A DNA stretch of 64,000 nt. Origin: Pseudomonas sp. Irchel 3E13. Lineage in GTDB: Bacteria; Pseudomonadota; Gammaproteobacteria; Pseudomonadales; Pseudomonadaceae. Below are positions 21,781-29,573 of this stretch, piece after piece. The stretch's first letter is position 1. Every line of letters begins with the position of its first letter. The position numbers and the translations under genes were made by a program. The stretch lies in NCBI RefSeq assembly GCF_900187455.1, contig NZ_FYDX01000006.1, forward strand, positions 248,001 through 312,000, read 5' to 3'. The notes under the pieces are model-generated. The model was not told the origin of the DNA. It made no database searches and worked only from the letters and a program-made list of their open reading frames with translations.

Positions 21781-23337
21781 GTTCAGGTACATCCGGGTGG
21801 TCAGCAGGTACACCGGCAACCCGGACACCAGGATCAGCAGCGCCGCATACGGCGCTGCTGCGGCGAACTCGACGTTGGCGGTGTGCGCCCAGACTTCGGT
21901 GGCCAGGGTAGTCATGCCGGTCGGGCTGAGCAGCAAGGTAGCCGTCAGCTCCTTCATGGCGTCGAGGAACACCAGGGCGAAGGCCGCGGCCAATGCCGGG
22001 AAGATGATCGGCAAGGTCACCCGGCAGAACGCCGTGAACGGGGTCGCCCCCAGCGTCCGCGCCGCTTCTTCCAATTGCGGCGCGGCCTTGGTTAGCGCGG
22101 TGCGCACCGGCGCTTGCGCGAGGGGCAGGAACAGCAGCGCGTAGGCCAGCAGCAACAGGCCGGTGGTCTGGTACATCGCCGGCACATAGTGCAGGGCGAA
22201 GTACACCAGCGTCAGCGCAATCACCAACCCCGGCAGGGCATGCAACAGGTACGGCAGGCGCTCGGCCCAGATCGCCAGGCGACCTTTGTAGCGCACCACC
22301 AGAAAACTCACCGGCAACGCCAGCAGCAGGCTCACGCCCGCGCCGCCCAGCGACAGCGACAGCGATGACAGCAGCGCGCGGCTGATGTCCGCCACCGGGA
22401 AGGCCGCCGACGAGCCGACACTCAGCCAGTACGCCAGCATCCCCAGCGGAATGCCGCTGCCGAGAATCGCCAGGCCCAGGCAATACACCTGGCCCAGCGG
22501 CATCCAGCCGCGCAGGCGAACCGGCGCACCGCGTCGCGCCACGCCCTGGCCGATCCGCACATGGCGGGCCTTGCCGCGCACGCGCAGTTCCAGCCAGAGC
22601 ATCAACAGGCACATGAACAGCAGCACCGCGGAGAGCATCGCCGCGTTGGCGTTGCTGAATTCCAGTTCGAACTGCTGGTAGATCGCCGTGGTGAAGGTCT
22701 GCAGGCCGAGAATCGACAGCGCGCCGAACTCCACCAACATGTGCAGGGCGATCAGCAGGCTACCGCCGAGGATCGACGGCCACAGCAGCGGCAGGGTGAC
22801 GCGCCAGAACACCGCCCAGCGGTTGCAGCCCATGGTCCGCGCCGACTCTTCCAGCGAGGTGTCGAGGTTGCGCAGGGTCGCGGCCACCGGCAGGAAGATC
22901 AGCGGGTATTTGGACAGGCTCATCACCAGAATCGCCCCGCCCAGCCCTTCATAGATCGGGCTCAACGACACCCAGGTGAAACCGCTGACGAACGACGGCA
23001 CGGCGAACGGCAGGCACAGGATCACGCCCCACAGACGCCGGCCCGGCAAATCGCTGCGCTCCAGCAACCAGGCCAGGGACAGGCCGACCACCGCGCAGGT
23101 GACCGTGACCCCGACCATCAGCAGCAGGGTGTTGCGCATCAGGCCCCAGACGAAGGGCCGCCAGATCAGGCGCAGCGCTTCGTGCCAGCCGGCCTGCCAG
23201 GTTTTCAGGGCGACGTAGAGCAGTGGCAGCAGGCTCAGCCCCACCAGCAGCAGGACCGGCAGCACCACCCAGATCGAGGGCCGCTTGCGGCGGGGAACGA
23301 AACCGGTGTCGAGCTGAACGGGCAGGGCAGCGCTCAT
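21772..23337 (-). CDS. iron(III)-type ABC transporter permease (FbpB/SfuB-like)
   Basis: The 521-residue inner-membrane protein has about twelve helices in two homologous halves. Each half has the permease EAA-type loop: 'ESARTMGCNRWAVFWRVTLP' near residue 165 and 'EAARTLGATPFTAFCRVTLP' near 430. This double permease is typical of ferric iron importers of the Fbp/Sfu/Afu type. It overlaps the upstream binding-protein gene by ATGA, so the two are coupled. No ATPase gene follows, so the energising subunit must be encoded elsewhere. Confidence 0.92.
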   Translation of the reverse strand: MSAALPVQLDTGFVPRRKRPSIWVVLPVLLLVGLSLLPLLYVALKTWQAGWHEALRLIWRPFVWGLMRNTLLLMVGVTVTCAVVGLSLAWLLERSDLPGRRLWGVILCLPFAVPSFVSGFTWVSLSPIYEGLGGAILVMSLSKYPLIFLPVAATLRNLDTSLEESARTMGCNRWAVFWRVTLPLLWPSILGGSLLIALHMLVEFGALSILGLQTFTTAIYQQFELEFSNANAAMLSAVLLFMCLLMLWLELRVRGKARHVRIGQGVARRGAPVRLRGWMPLGQVYCLGLAILGSGIPLGMLAYWLSVGSSAAFPVADISRALLSSLSLSLGGAGVSLLLALPVSFLVVRYKGRLAIWAERLPYLLHALPGLVIALTLVYFALHYVPAMYQTTGLLLLAYALLFLPLAQAPVRTALTKAAPQLEEAARTLGATPFTAFCRVTLPIIFPALAAAFALVFLDAMKELTATLLLSPTGMTTLATEVWAHTANVEFAAAAPYAALLILVSGLPVYLLTTRMYLNRA

Positions 23338-24350
23338 CAGAGCAGGCCGACTTCGCGTTCGAGTTCCAGCGCTTCCTCGGCGTTACCCAGGTCGGCCGGG
23401 GTGATCTTCGGCGGACGCAGGTCTTCGAACGGCTTCAGGCCCTGGTCGGAGACCATGCCCTTGTGCAGCGGGTACTCGGCGGTGGTCTGGGTGATGACGC
23501 GCTGGCCTTCTTCGCTGGCCATCCAGGCGAGCAGGGCCTGGGCTTCTTTCGGATGCTTGCTGGCCTTCACCGCGGCGGCGCCGGAGATGGTCATCAGGCC
23601 GCCGACGTCGCCGTCCGCCAGGTAGTACAGCTTGGAGTCGAGCTGGCCGCGTTCTTTCTTCAGCGCGTACCAGTAATAGTTGTTCACCAGCACGGCGGCG
23701 ACTTCACCGTTTTCCACGGCTTTGAGCGCGACCATGTTGTTGGTGTAGGTCTTGCCGAAGGCTTTCAGGCCGGTCAGCCATTCTTCAGCGGCTTCGCGGC
23801 CGTGGATTTTCAGGATGGCCACGGCCTGTTCCTGGAACGCGCCGCTGGTGGGCACGAAGCCGATCTTGCCGTCCCACTCGGGATCGGCGAAGTCCATTAC
23901 TGATTGCGGCAGGTCTTTCTCATCGATCTTCTTCGGGTTGAACGCGACCACGCGGGTGCGCGCGGTGACGCCCATCCAGCTGCCGTTGCTGGCGACGAAG
24001 TCCTTGGGCAGCATCTCCAGGGTCGAATCATCGATTTTGGCCAGCAGGCCCAGCTCGCCGAGGTTGTTCAGCGGCGGCGACTCTTCGGTGTAGATCACGT
24101 CGGCCGGCGAGCGGTCGCCTTCCTCGATGACCTGACTGGCCAACTGGTTGCTGCTGCCTTTGCGGATCTTGATGTGAATGCCGGTCTTGGCCTCGTAGGC
24201 CTTGGCGATGGCGTCACCGATTTCCTTGTGCTGGCCGTTGTACAGCGTCAGGGTCACAGGATCGGCGGCCATGGCGGCCGGCGCTGCGAGCACCAGGCCG
24301 AGAAGGGAAACGGCCAGGCCGCGCAGCATCGGGTTACGGCGAATCGTCAT
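23337..24350 (-). CDS. periplasmic iron(III)-type substrate-binding protein (FbpA-like)
   Basis: The 337-residue precursor has a signal peptide ending in AAMA (about residue 28). The mature protein begins 'ADPVTLTLYNGQHKEIGDAI'; the His in this segment and the adjacent tyrosines in 'VNNYYWYALKKERG' match the iron ligands of Haemophilus and Neisseria FbpA. 'VIYTEESPPLNNLGELGLL' is also a family segment. I chose ATG 24350 because AGGA lies upstream and the signal peptide starts there. It is the first gene of the two-gene operon and has a dyad 34-59 bases upstream of its start. Confidence 0.92.
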   Translation of the reverse strand: MTIRRNPMLRGLAVSLLGLVLAAPAAMAADPVTLTLYNGQHKEIGDAIAKAYEAKTGIHIKIRKGSSNQLASQVIEEGDRSPADVIYTEESPPLNNLGELGLLAKIDDSTLEMLPKDFVASNGSWMGVTARTRVVAFNPKKIDEKDLPQSVMDFADPEWDGKIGFVPTSGAFQEQAVAILKIHGREAAEEWLTGLKAFGKTYTNNMVALKAVENGEVAAVLVNNYYWYALKKERGQLDSKLYYLADGDVGGLMTISGAAAVKASKHPKEAQALLAWMASEEGQRVITQTTAEYPLHKGMVSDQGLKPFEDLRPPKITPADLGNAEEALELEREVGLL

Positions 24351-24383
24351 GCGGGTGGTTCCTCGCTTACGGCTACATATTTG

Positions 24384-24409
24384 GAAACAATGGTAAACGA
24401 AATTGTTTC
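24384..24409. promoter_or_regulatory. inverted repeat upstream of the iron-binding-protein gene
   Basis: GAAACAAT, 10 bases, ATTGTTTC forms a perfect 8-bp dyad 34-59 bases before the fbpA-like start, where an operator would sit. It is AT-rich in a GC-rich neighbourhood. It does not match the Fur consensus, so the regulator is unknown. Confidence 0.55.
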
Positions 24410-24492
24410 TCAAGTGGCCGGATGACGGGAAATTCATAAGCTGACTATCGGATGGCTTGACGCCGGCTGCGGCCAGTTGGGTGCGGGACCGG

Positions 24493-25551
24493 CTACCAGC
24501 CGGCGATCCCGCCCTGAACAGCCAGGACCTGATCCTGGGTCATCAGTGCCTCGACCAGAAAGAAGGTTGCGCAGGCCGATTCCACCAATTGCTCCTGCTC
24601 GGTGCCGGTGCGGTAGTAGTGCCCGACGAAGCATCCCTGCTGGACCTCGCTCGACAGCAACGCGGCGATCTGCTGACAGGCCAGGTCGCGCCAGTCGTTC
24701 ATGCCCGGCAGGCACTGCCACAGGCGCAGCAGCGCCACCGACGCGATGGCCACCGCGCACGGGTCGGCATTGCGCGCGACCAGGGTGCCCCGGCTGGCCG
24801 CTTCGCCCCAGCGGCTCAGCCAGTAGGCGCAAGCCTCGCGGGCGGGCGCGGCGTACTCGCCGCCATACAAGCCGACCGCCTCGGCCAGGCCGAGCATGGC
24901 CCATGCCTGGCCGCGAGCCCAATCACCCGCAGGGCCCGGCTGGAACTGGCCGTGTTCATCGAGCCGGGCGTGGCTGGCCCAGGCACCGTCGGCGCCGCGC
25001 AGGGTGCGCAGGCACAGGTCCAGATGGCTGCGCGCCATGTCGCGCTTGTGCGCATCGGGCTGCAAGTGCATCAGCGCCAGCGTCGGAGCCAGGGCGTCGA
25101 TATTGAGGGTTGCGTGGCCGTTGTCGCCGCCGCCCATGCCGGGGCCCAGCGGCCAGCCGCCGATATCCGGGCGAAAATCCCGGGCCAGGGCGTCAGCGGC
25201 ACGCAAGGCCAGCTCCCGTGCCGGTTCGTCCTGGGCAAGGCGACCACCGAGGGCGGCGCCGTACCAGAACACGAAACTGCGATTCAGACTGGGTTCGTCC
25301 AGTTGCGCACCCAGTTGGCGCGACCAGAACACCGCCTGGTCGAGGTCTTCGCTGAGTTCAGTGAACGCTGCGCGGCGCCACCACAGCGCCGCCCAGAAAC
25401 CGCCGAGCCACGAGCCTCGCCGCGACAGCTTCCATTGCCGGTCCCGCGGCAGGCGGTACAGGGGGAATTGCTCGCCGCACTGGCGGGAAATACTGTCGAG
25501 CTGCTTGAACAGGGCGTGGACCACCGCCTGGCGTTTACGCTGTGTCGGCAT
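24493..25551 (-). CDS. glycoside hydrolase family 88-like protein
   Basis: The 352-residue protein resembles unsaturated glucuronyl hydrolases, (α/α)6-barrel enzymes that hydrate the 4,5-double bond of unsaturated uronates. The hallmark 'GDWARGQAWAMLGLAEA' lies near residue 200, 'GGGDNGHATLNIDAL' near 140 and 'NADPCAVAIASVALLRLW' near 260; these match the family's Asp-bearing segments. There is no signal peptide, so it is cytoplasmic. The start at 25551 lies inside the end of the MFS reading frame, which ties it to the metallophore operon as its last gene. No uronate pathway is nearby, so the substrate is open. Confidence 0.75.
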   Translation of the reverse strand: MPTQRKRQAVVHALFKQLDSISRQCGEQFPLYRLPRDRQWKLSRRGSWLGGFWAALWWRRAAFTELSEDLDQAVFWSRQLGAQLDEPSLNRSFVFWYGAALGGRLAQDEPARELALRAADALARDFRPDIGGWPLGPGMGGGDNGHATLNIDALAPTLALMHLQPDAHKRDMARSHLDLCLRTLRGADGAWASHARLDEHGQFQPGPAGDWARGQAWAMLGLAEAVGLYGGEYAAPAREACAYWLSRWGEAASRGTLVARNADPCAVAIASVALLRLWQCLPGMNDWRDLACQQIAALLSSEVQQGCFVGHYYRTGTEQEQLVESACATFFLVEALMTQDQVLAVQGGIAGW

Positions 25552-26712
25552 GGGGATGAGCCTCTTCTGAGCGACGGGCGCGGTATAGGTTTCGGCACAG
25601 CGCGGCGCCGAGACACAGGGCAAAGATGAGTAAGGTCCAGGCGGCAGAGAAACCACCCGGCTGGCGCAACAGCACGCCGAACAGCGGTGGCCCGACGGCG
25701 ATGCCGCCGAAGAAGCCCAGCGACAGCATGCCGGCGCTGCTGGCTGCGCCACCGAAGCGCGGTTCGCGCAGCAGCATGCTCATGGCCACGGCGTTGCTCG
25801 CCACCAGGCTCAGGCCCATGCCGACCACGGCGAACCACAATGGCCAGTGGCGATCGGCGGCGGCGTATTGCATGACCAGCACGGTGCCGAAGCCGACAAG
25901 GAACAGCCCGCCAAGCAGCACGGTTTCGTCCTTGAGGCTCGCGCCCAGCGGGGTCAGCAACAGGCGGGAGAGAATGCCCATCAGGCCGAATCCGCTGACC
26001 ATTAGGCCGATGGTGGCGGCGCCGACGCCCAGGCTGCTGGCGTACACGCCGAAGAAGGTGATGAACGCGGACAGGCACAATCCCGCGCAGCCCTGGATAC
26101 CCATCAGCCGCAGCAGCCAGCCATTCGGCGCCGTCAGGCGCAGCGGAGGTCGCGGCCCCGCCGCCGGCGCCGCGATGCGGCCCGGCACCAGCACCGCCAG
26201 CAACAACGCCAGTGGCACCCAGCAGGCCAGCGCCAGGCGCCAGCCGATCGCGGCGCTCAACACCGGCAAGACCAGCCCGGCGATCAGCGCGGACAATTGC
26301 ACCCCCGCCTGCTTCAGCCCGACCAGTGCCGCGCGCGGCGCATCCCTGGCTGCGCGATGGCCTGGTTGGTCGCCGGGTTGGCCAGTGCCTGCGCCACGCC
26401 GCAGAACAGCAGGGCGATGACCACACCGATGAAGCCGGGCAGCACCGCCATCAGGCTGAACGACAGCGCCACCAGCAGGAACAGCGCCAGCAGCCCGCTG
26501 CGCGAGCCGATGCGCTGCACCAGCGCCCCGGCCCAGGGCGACAGCAAGGCCGCCAGGCCGAAGGCGCTGGTGGTCAGCCAGCCGAGGTGTTCGCGGTCGA
26601 TATGCAGGTCGGCGATGAGTTGCGGACCGAGCACGCCGAGGGCATAGAACACCATCATCGGCAGGCCCATGGCGCAGGTCAGCAGAGCGGCAAGGGCGGC
26701 ATGGCGTTTCAT
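25535..26712 (-). pseudogene. MFS transporter gene broken by a frameshift
   Basis: Two frames encode the halves of one major facilitator protein. The first (26712 down to 26314) gives about four membrane helices, with 'GWLTTSAFGLAALLSPWAGA', then runs into a stop. The second (open from before 26350 to 25535) carries on with 'ALVGLKQAGVQLSALIAG' and the remaining helices. The break lies at about 26345-26360, where one missing base would restore a single frame of about 392 residues. A real mutation or a sequencing error are both possible. In context it would be the exporter of the pathway product. It overlaps the acyl-CoA dehydrogenase gene upstream (ATGA) and GH88 downstream. Confidence 0.85.
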
Positions 26713-27920
26713 GGCGTTCCCTTGTCCAGGTGCAGTGACGGGCAGCGGCTGTCGAACGGCTTGCCGGGGGCCGTGGCCGCCAGCAGGTCGCGGCCGAGGG
26801 TGCTGATGAGCGCGTCGTCGGTGCCGTCGAGGATGTGCGTGGTGCGGGCGTGCCGGTAGATGCCCGACAGCGGCGACAGCTCGCTCAGGCCTTCGGCGCC
26901 CATGACCTGCATCGCCGAGTCCACCGCGCCGGACAGCGCTTCCGACGCCGCCAGCTTGGCCAGGTTGACCTCGATGCTGTTGGCCTGGCCCTGGTCGAAC
27001 TTGGCCGCCGCATCCTGCAGCAAGGCGCGGGCGCTGGCGATGTCGCGGTACACCTGATAGACCCGCCCCCGCAGCAGTTGCTTGTCGGCCAGCCGCGCCA
27101 GATGTCCGCGCGGCGAATGCACCCTGGCGCAGAGGTCGTCGAAGCAGCGCTGCGCCAGGCCCAGCCAGTGGGCGGCGCGCAACAGGCGGCCGAGCCCGAG
27201 GCGGCGCTGCATCAGGGCGATGCCCTGGCCGGGCGTGCCGAGCACCTGATTCGCGGTAACGCGCACCTCGTCAAAGCGCAGCTCGCCCTGGCCCTGTTGA
27301 CGACCCAGCAGGGCTAGCGGGCGGACGAACTGGAAGCCGGGGCTGTCGCTCGGGACCACCAGCATCGATAACGCTTCGCCTGTCGGGCCGTCGCCGGTGC
27401 GGGCGATCACGGTGGCGAAGTCGGCCCGTTCGGCGCGGCAGATGAACCACTTGCGGCCGTTCAGGCGCCAGTGATCGCCGTGCCAGTCGGCGCGGCTGGT
27501 GATGGTCGCGGGAATCGAGCCGATGCTGTCGGGTTCGGACATGGCGTAGCACGGCACCTGCTCGCCGCGTACCAGCGGCATCAGGAAGCGTTCGCGCAGC
27601 TCGGGATTGGCGTGGCGGTCCAGCATCCAGGCGTCGAGGGTGGCGTCGCAGCCGAGGATCGCCGGGGCGAACTCGCTGCGGCCTTCCTCGGTGGCGACCG
27701 TCAGGTACTCCACCAGGCTCACCACCCGGCCGCCGAGGGCGAACGGGTAGAAGTTGCCGAACACGCCGGCGGCTTGCGCCTTGGCCTGCAGCTCGGCGGC
27801 CAGCGCGCCGGCCGCCTGGTCGCAGGCGCCCAGTTCCAGCTCGCGCGGCAGGATGTGCTGCTCGACGAAGTGCCGTACCCGTTGCGCCAGCGGTGTTGTT
27901 TCAGGGGATGCAGTGGTCAT
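26709..27920 (-). CDS. acyl-CoA dehydrogenase family flavoprotein
   Basis: The 403-residue protein has the three-part fold: an N-terminal helical region, a β-domain with 'CYAMSEPDSIGS' (flavin and substrate contact) and 'GRKWFICRAERAD', and a C-terminal four-helix bundle ending 'YRHARTTHILDGTDDALIST'. In medium-chain dehydrogenases the catalytic base is the Glu of a matching 'YEGT'; here that position is Asp. In the pathway it would introduce a double bond into a CoA- or carrier-bound intermediate. It sits 3 bases after the acyl-CoA synthetase gene and overlaps the MFS gene. Confidence 0.9.
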   Translation of the reverse strand: MTTASPETTPLAQRVRHFVEQHILPRELELGACDQAAGALAAELQAKAQAAGVFGNFYPFALGGRVVSLVEYLTVATEEGRSEFAPAILGCDATLDAWMLDRHANPELRERFLMPLVRGEQVPCYAMSEPDSIGSIPATITSRADWHGDHWRLNGRKWFICRAERADFATVIARTGDGPTGEALSMLVVPSDSPGFQFVRPLALLGRQQGQGELRFDEVRVTANQVLGTPGQGIALMQRRLGLGRLLRAAHWLGLAQRCFDDLCARVHSPRGHLARLADKQLLRGRVYQVYRDIASARALLQDAAAKFDQGQANSIEVNLAKLAASEALSGAVDSAMQVMGAEGLSELSPLSGIYRHARTTHILDGTDDALISTLGRDLLAATAPGKPFDSRCPSLHLDKGTP

Positions 27921-27923
27921 GGC

Positions 27924-29573
27924 TCAGCCCACCTGCCGAACAGGTTCGCCGAGGCCGGCGGCATCCGCGGCGAGGGCGCGCTTGTCGATCTTGCCCGCCG
28001 GGGTGAGCGGCAGATGCCGATAGAAGCGCAGGTATTCCGGCAACTTGTTGACCTCCAGGCCCTGCTCGCGCAGGAAGCCGGTGATGTCCTCCAGGGCGAA
28101 TTTCGCCGCCCCTTCGCGCAGCGTCACGCACAGGCACACGCGCTGGCCGAGGTCCGGGTCGGGCACCGGGACGCAGGCCACGGTGACCACATCCGGGTGG
28201 GCCATCACCAGGCCCTCGATCTGCACCGGGCTGATGTTGGCGCCGCCACGGATGATGATGTCCTTCTTGCGCCCGGCCAGCACCAGGTAGCCCTGCTGGT
28301 CGATAAAGCCCAGGTCGCCGGTCTTCACCCAGCCTTCGGCGTCGCGGTAGCGTTCGTCCAGTTCCGGCGCGTTGACGTACTGCATCGGGCTCAGCGGCCC
28401 GCGCGCGGTGATTTCACCGACATCGCCGTGGGGCAGTTCCCGGCCCAGGTCATCGATGATGCGGATTTCGCACACCGCCGGGTTGGGTTTGCCGACGCTG
28501 CCCAGCACCACGTCGATCGGGTCGTCCAGGGTGTTGTGGCAGTTCACGCCGTCCGCCGAGCCGTACAGGCTGATGAAGCCGCAACCGAAGTGTTCGGTGC
28601 AGCGCAGCACGGTGGCTTCGTCGATCACCGAACCGCCGCAGATCAGGCCGCGCAGGCTCGATTTGTCGATACCGGCCAGGGCCGGCTCGGCGGCGATGCG
28701 CTGGAGCATGGTCGGCACGCCGAGGATGAACGTCGGGCGCAATTGCTCGATGGCCTTGATCGCCTCGCCGACATCGAAACGCGGCAACACCACCAGCGAA
28801 CCACCCAGCCAGCAAAGCACGCCGAAGGTGGCGGTGGAGCCGAACGACGAGCCCAGCGGCACGAGGTAAAGGCCACGGAATTCGGCGCCGTCGTCACTGA
28901 TGCGTTGCAGGAAGCGGCCCCGGCCACCGACCAGCGCATTGTGTGAATAAGCGACGAGCTTGGGCTCGGACTCGGTGCCGGACGACACCAGCAGGCGCAC
29001 CGGTGAGTTGGGGCAGACTTTGGGCAGGCTGGCGCTGTCGATCGGCGCGGCGTCGAGCAGCGCGTCGAGGGTCGACCAGCCCGCGCGGGGCTCGCCATCG
29101 ACAATCAGGATGCGTAGCGAGAGCAGGGTCGGGCGCAGCGATTCGATCACTTCACAGAGGTCGATGCCGGCATATTCCTGCGGCACGATCACCGCGCGGG
29201 CGTCGCAACGGCGTACCAGCGACTGGATATCGAGCTTGCCGCGTCCCGGCGGGAACGGCGCGACGACAGCGCCCAGCGCGGCCACGGCGAGGTCGACGGC
29301 GCAGCAGCGCCAGTGGTTGCTCAACTGATAGGCGACCACGTCGCCGGCGACGATTCCCGCCTGGCGCAGGCTGGCGGCCATGCGCAGGGCGGCGTCGAGC
29401 AGTTGCGCATAGCTGACGTTGCCGTCCGGCGATAGCACCGCGGCTTTGTCCGGCGATTGCGCGGCGCGTTGGCGAAACAGGCTGAACACATCCTGGTTGG
29501 GGTAGCTGCCGTCTTCGCTCCAGCGGCGGCGGGTGTGCAGGGGGACCAGGTCAACGATTCCGGCAGTATTCAT
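27924..29573 (-). CDS. AMP-forming acyl-CoA synthetase / acid ligase
   Basis: The 549-residue ANL-family enzyme activates a carboxylic acid as acyl-AMP and then usually as a CoA thioester. 'LLVSSGTESEPKLVAYSHNA' is the A3 phosphate loop, 'SLYGSADGVN' the A5 region, 'GWVKTGDLGFIDQQGYL' A7, 'GRKKDIIIRGGANISPVQIE' A8 and 'TPAGKIDKRAL' A10 with the catalytic Lys. The ATG at 29573 overlaps the stop of the CoA-transferase gene, so I prefer it to the ATG 12 bases upstream. The acid substrate cannot be read from sequence alone. Confidence 0.93.
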   Translation of the reverse strand: MNTAGIVDLVPLHTRRRWSEDGSYPNQDVFSLFRQRAAQSPDKAAVLSPDGNVSYAQLLDAALRMAASLRQAGIVAGDVVAYQLSNHWRCCAVDLAVAALGAVVAPFPPGRGKLDIQSLVRRCDARAVIVPQEYAGIDLCEVIESLRPTLLSLRILIVDGEPRAGWSTLDALLDAAPIDSASLPKVCPNSPVRLLVSSGTESEPKLVAYSHNALVGGRGRFLQRISDDGAEFRGLYLVPLGSSFGSTATFGVLCWLGGSLVVLPRFDVGEAIKAIEQLRPTFILGVPTMLQRIAAEPALAGIDKSSLRGLICGGSVIDEATVLRCTEHFGCGFISLYGSADGVNCHNTLDDPIDVVLGSVGKPNPAVCEIRIIDDLGRELPHGDVGEITARGPLSPMQYVNAPELDERYRDAEGWVKTGDLGFIDQQGYLVLAGRKKDIIIRGGANISPVQIEGLVMAHPDVVTVACVPVPDPDLGQRVCLCVTLREGAAKFALEDITGFLREQGLEVNKLPEYLRFYRHLPLTPAGKIDKRALAADAAGLGEPVRQVG

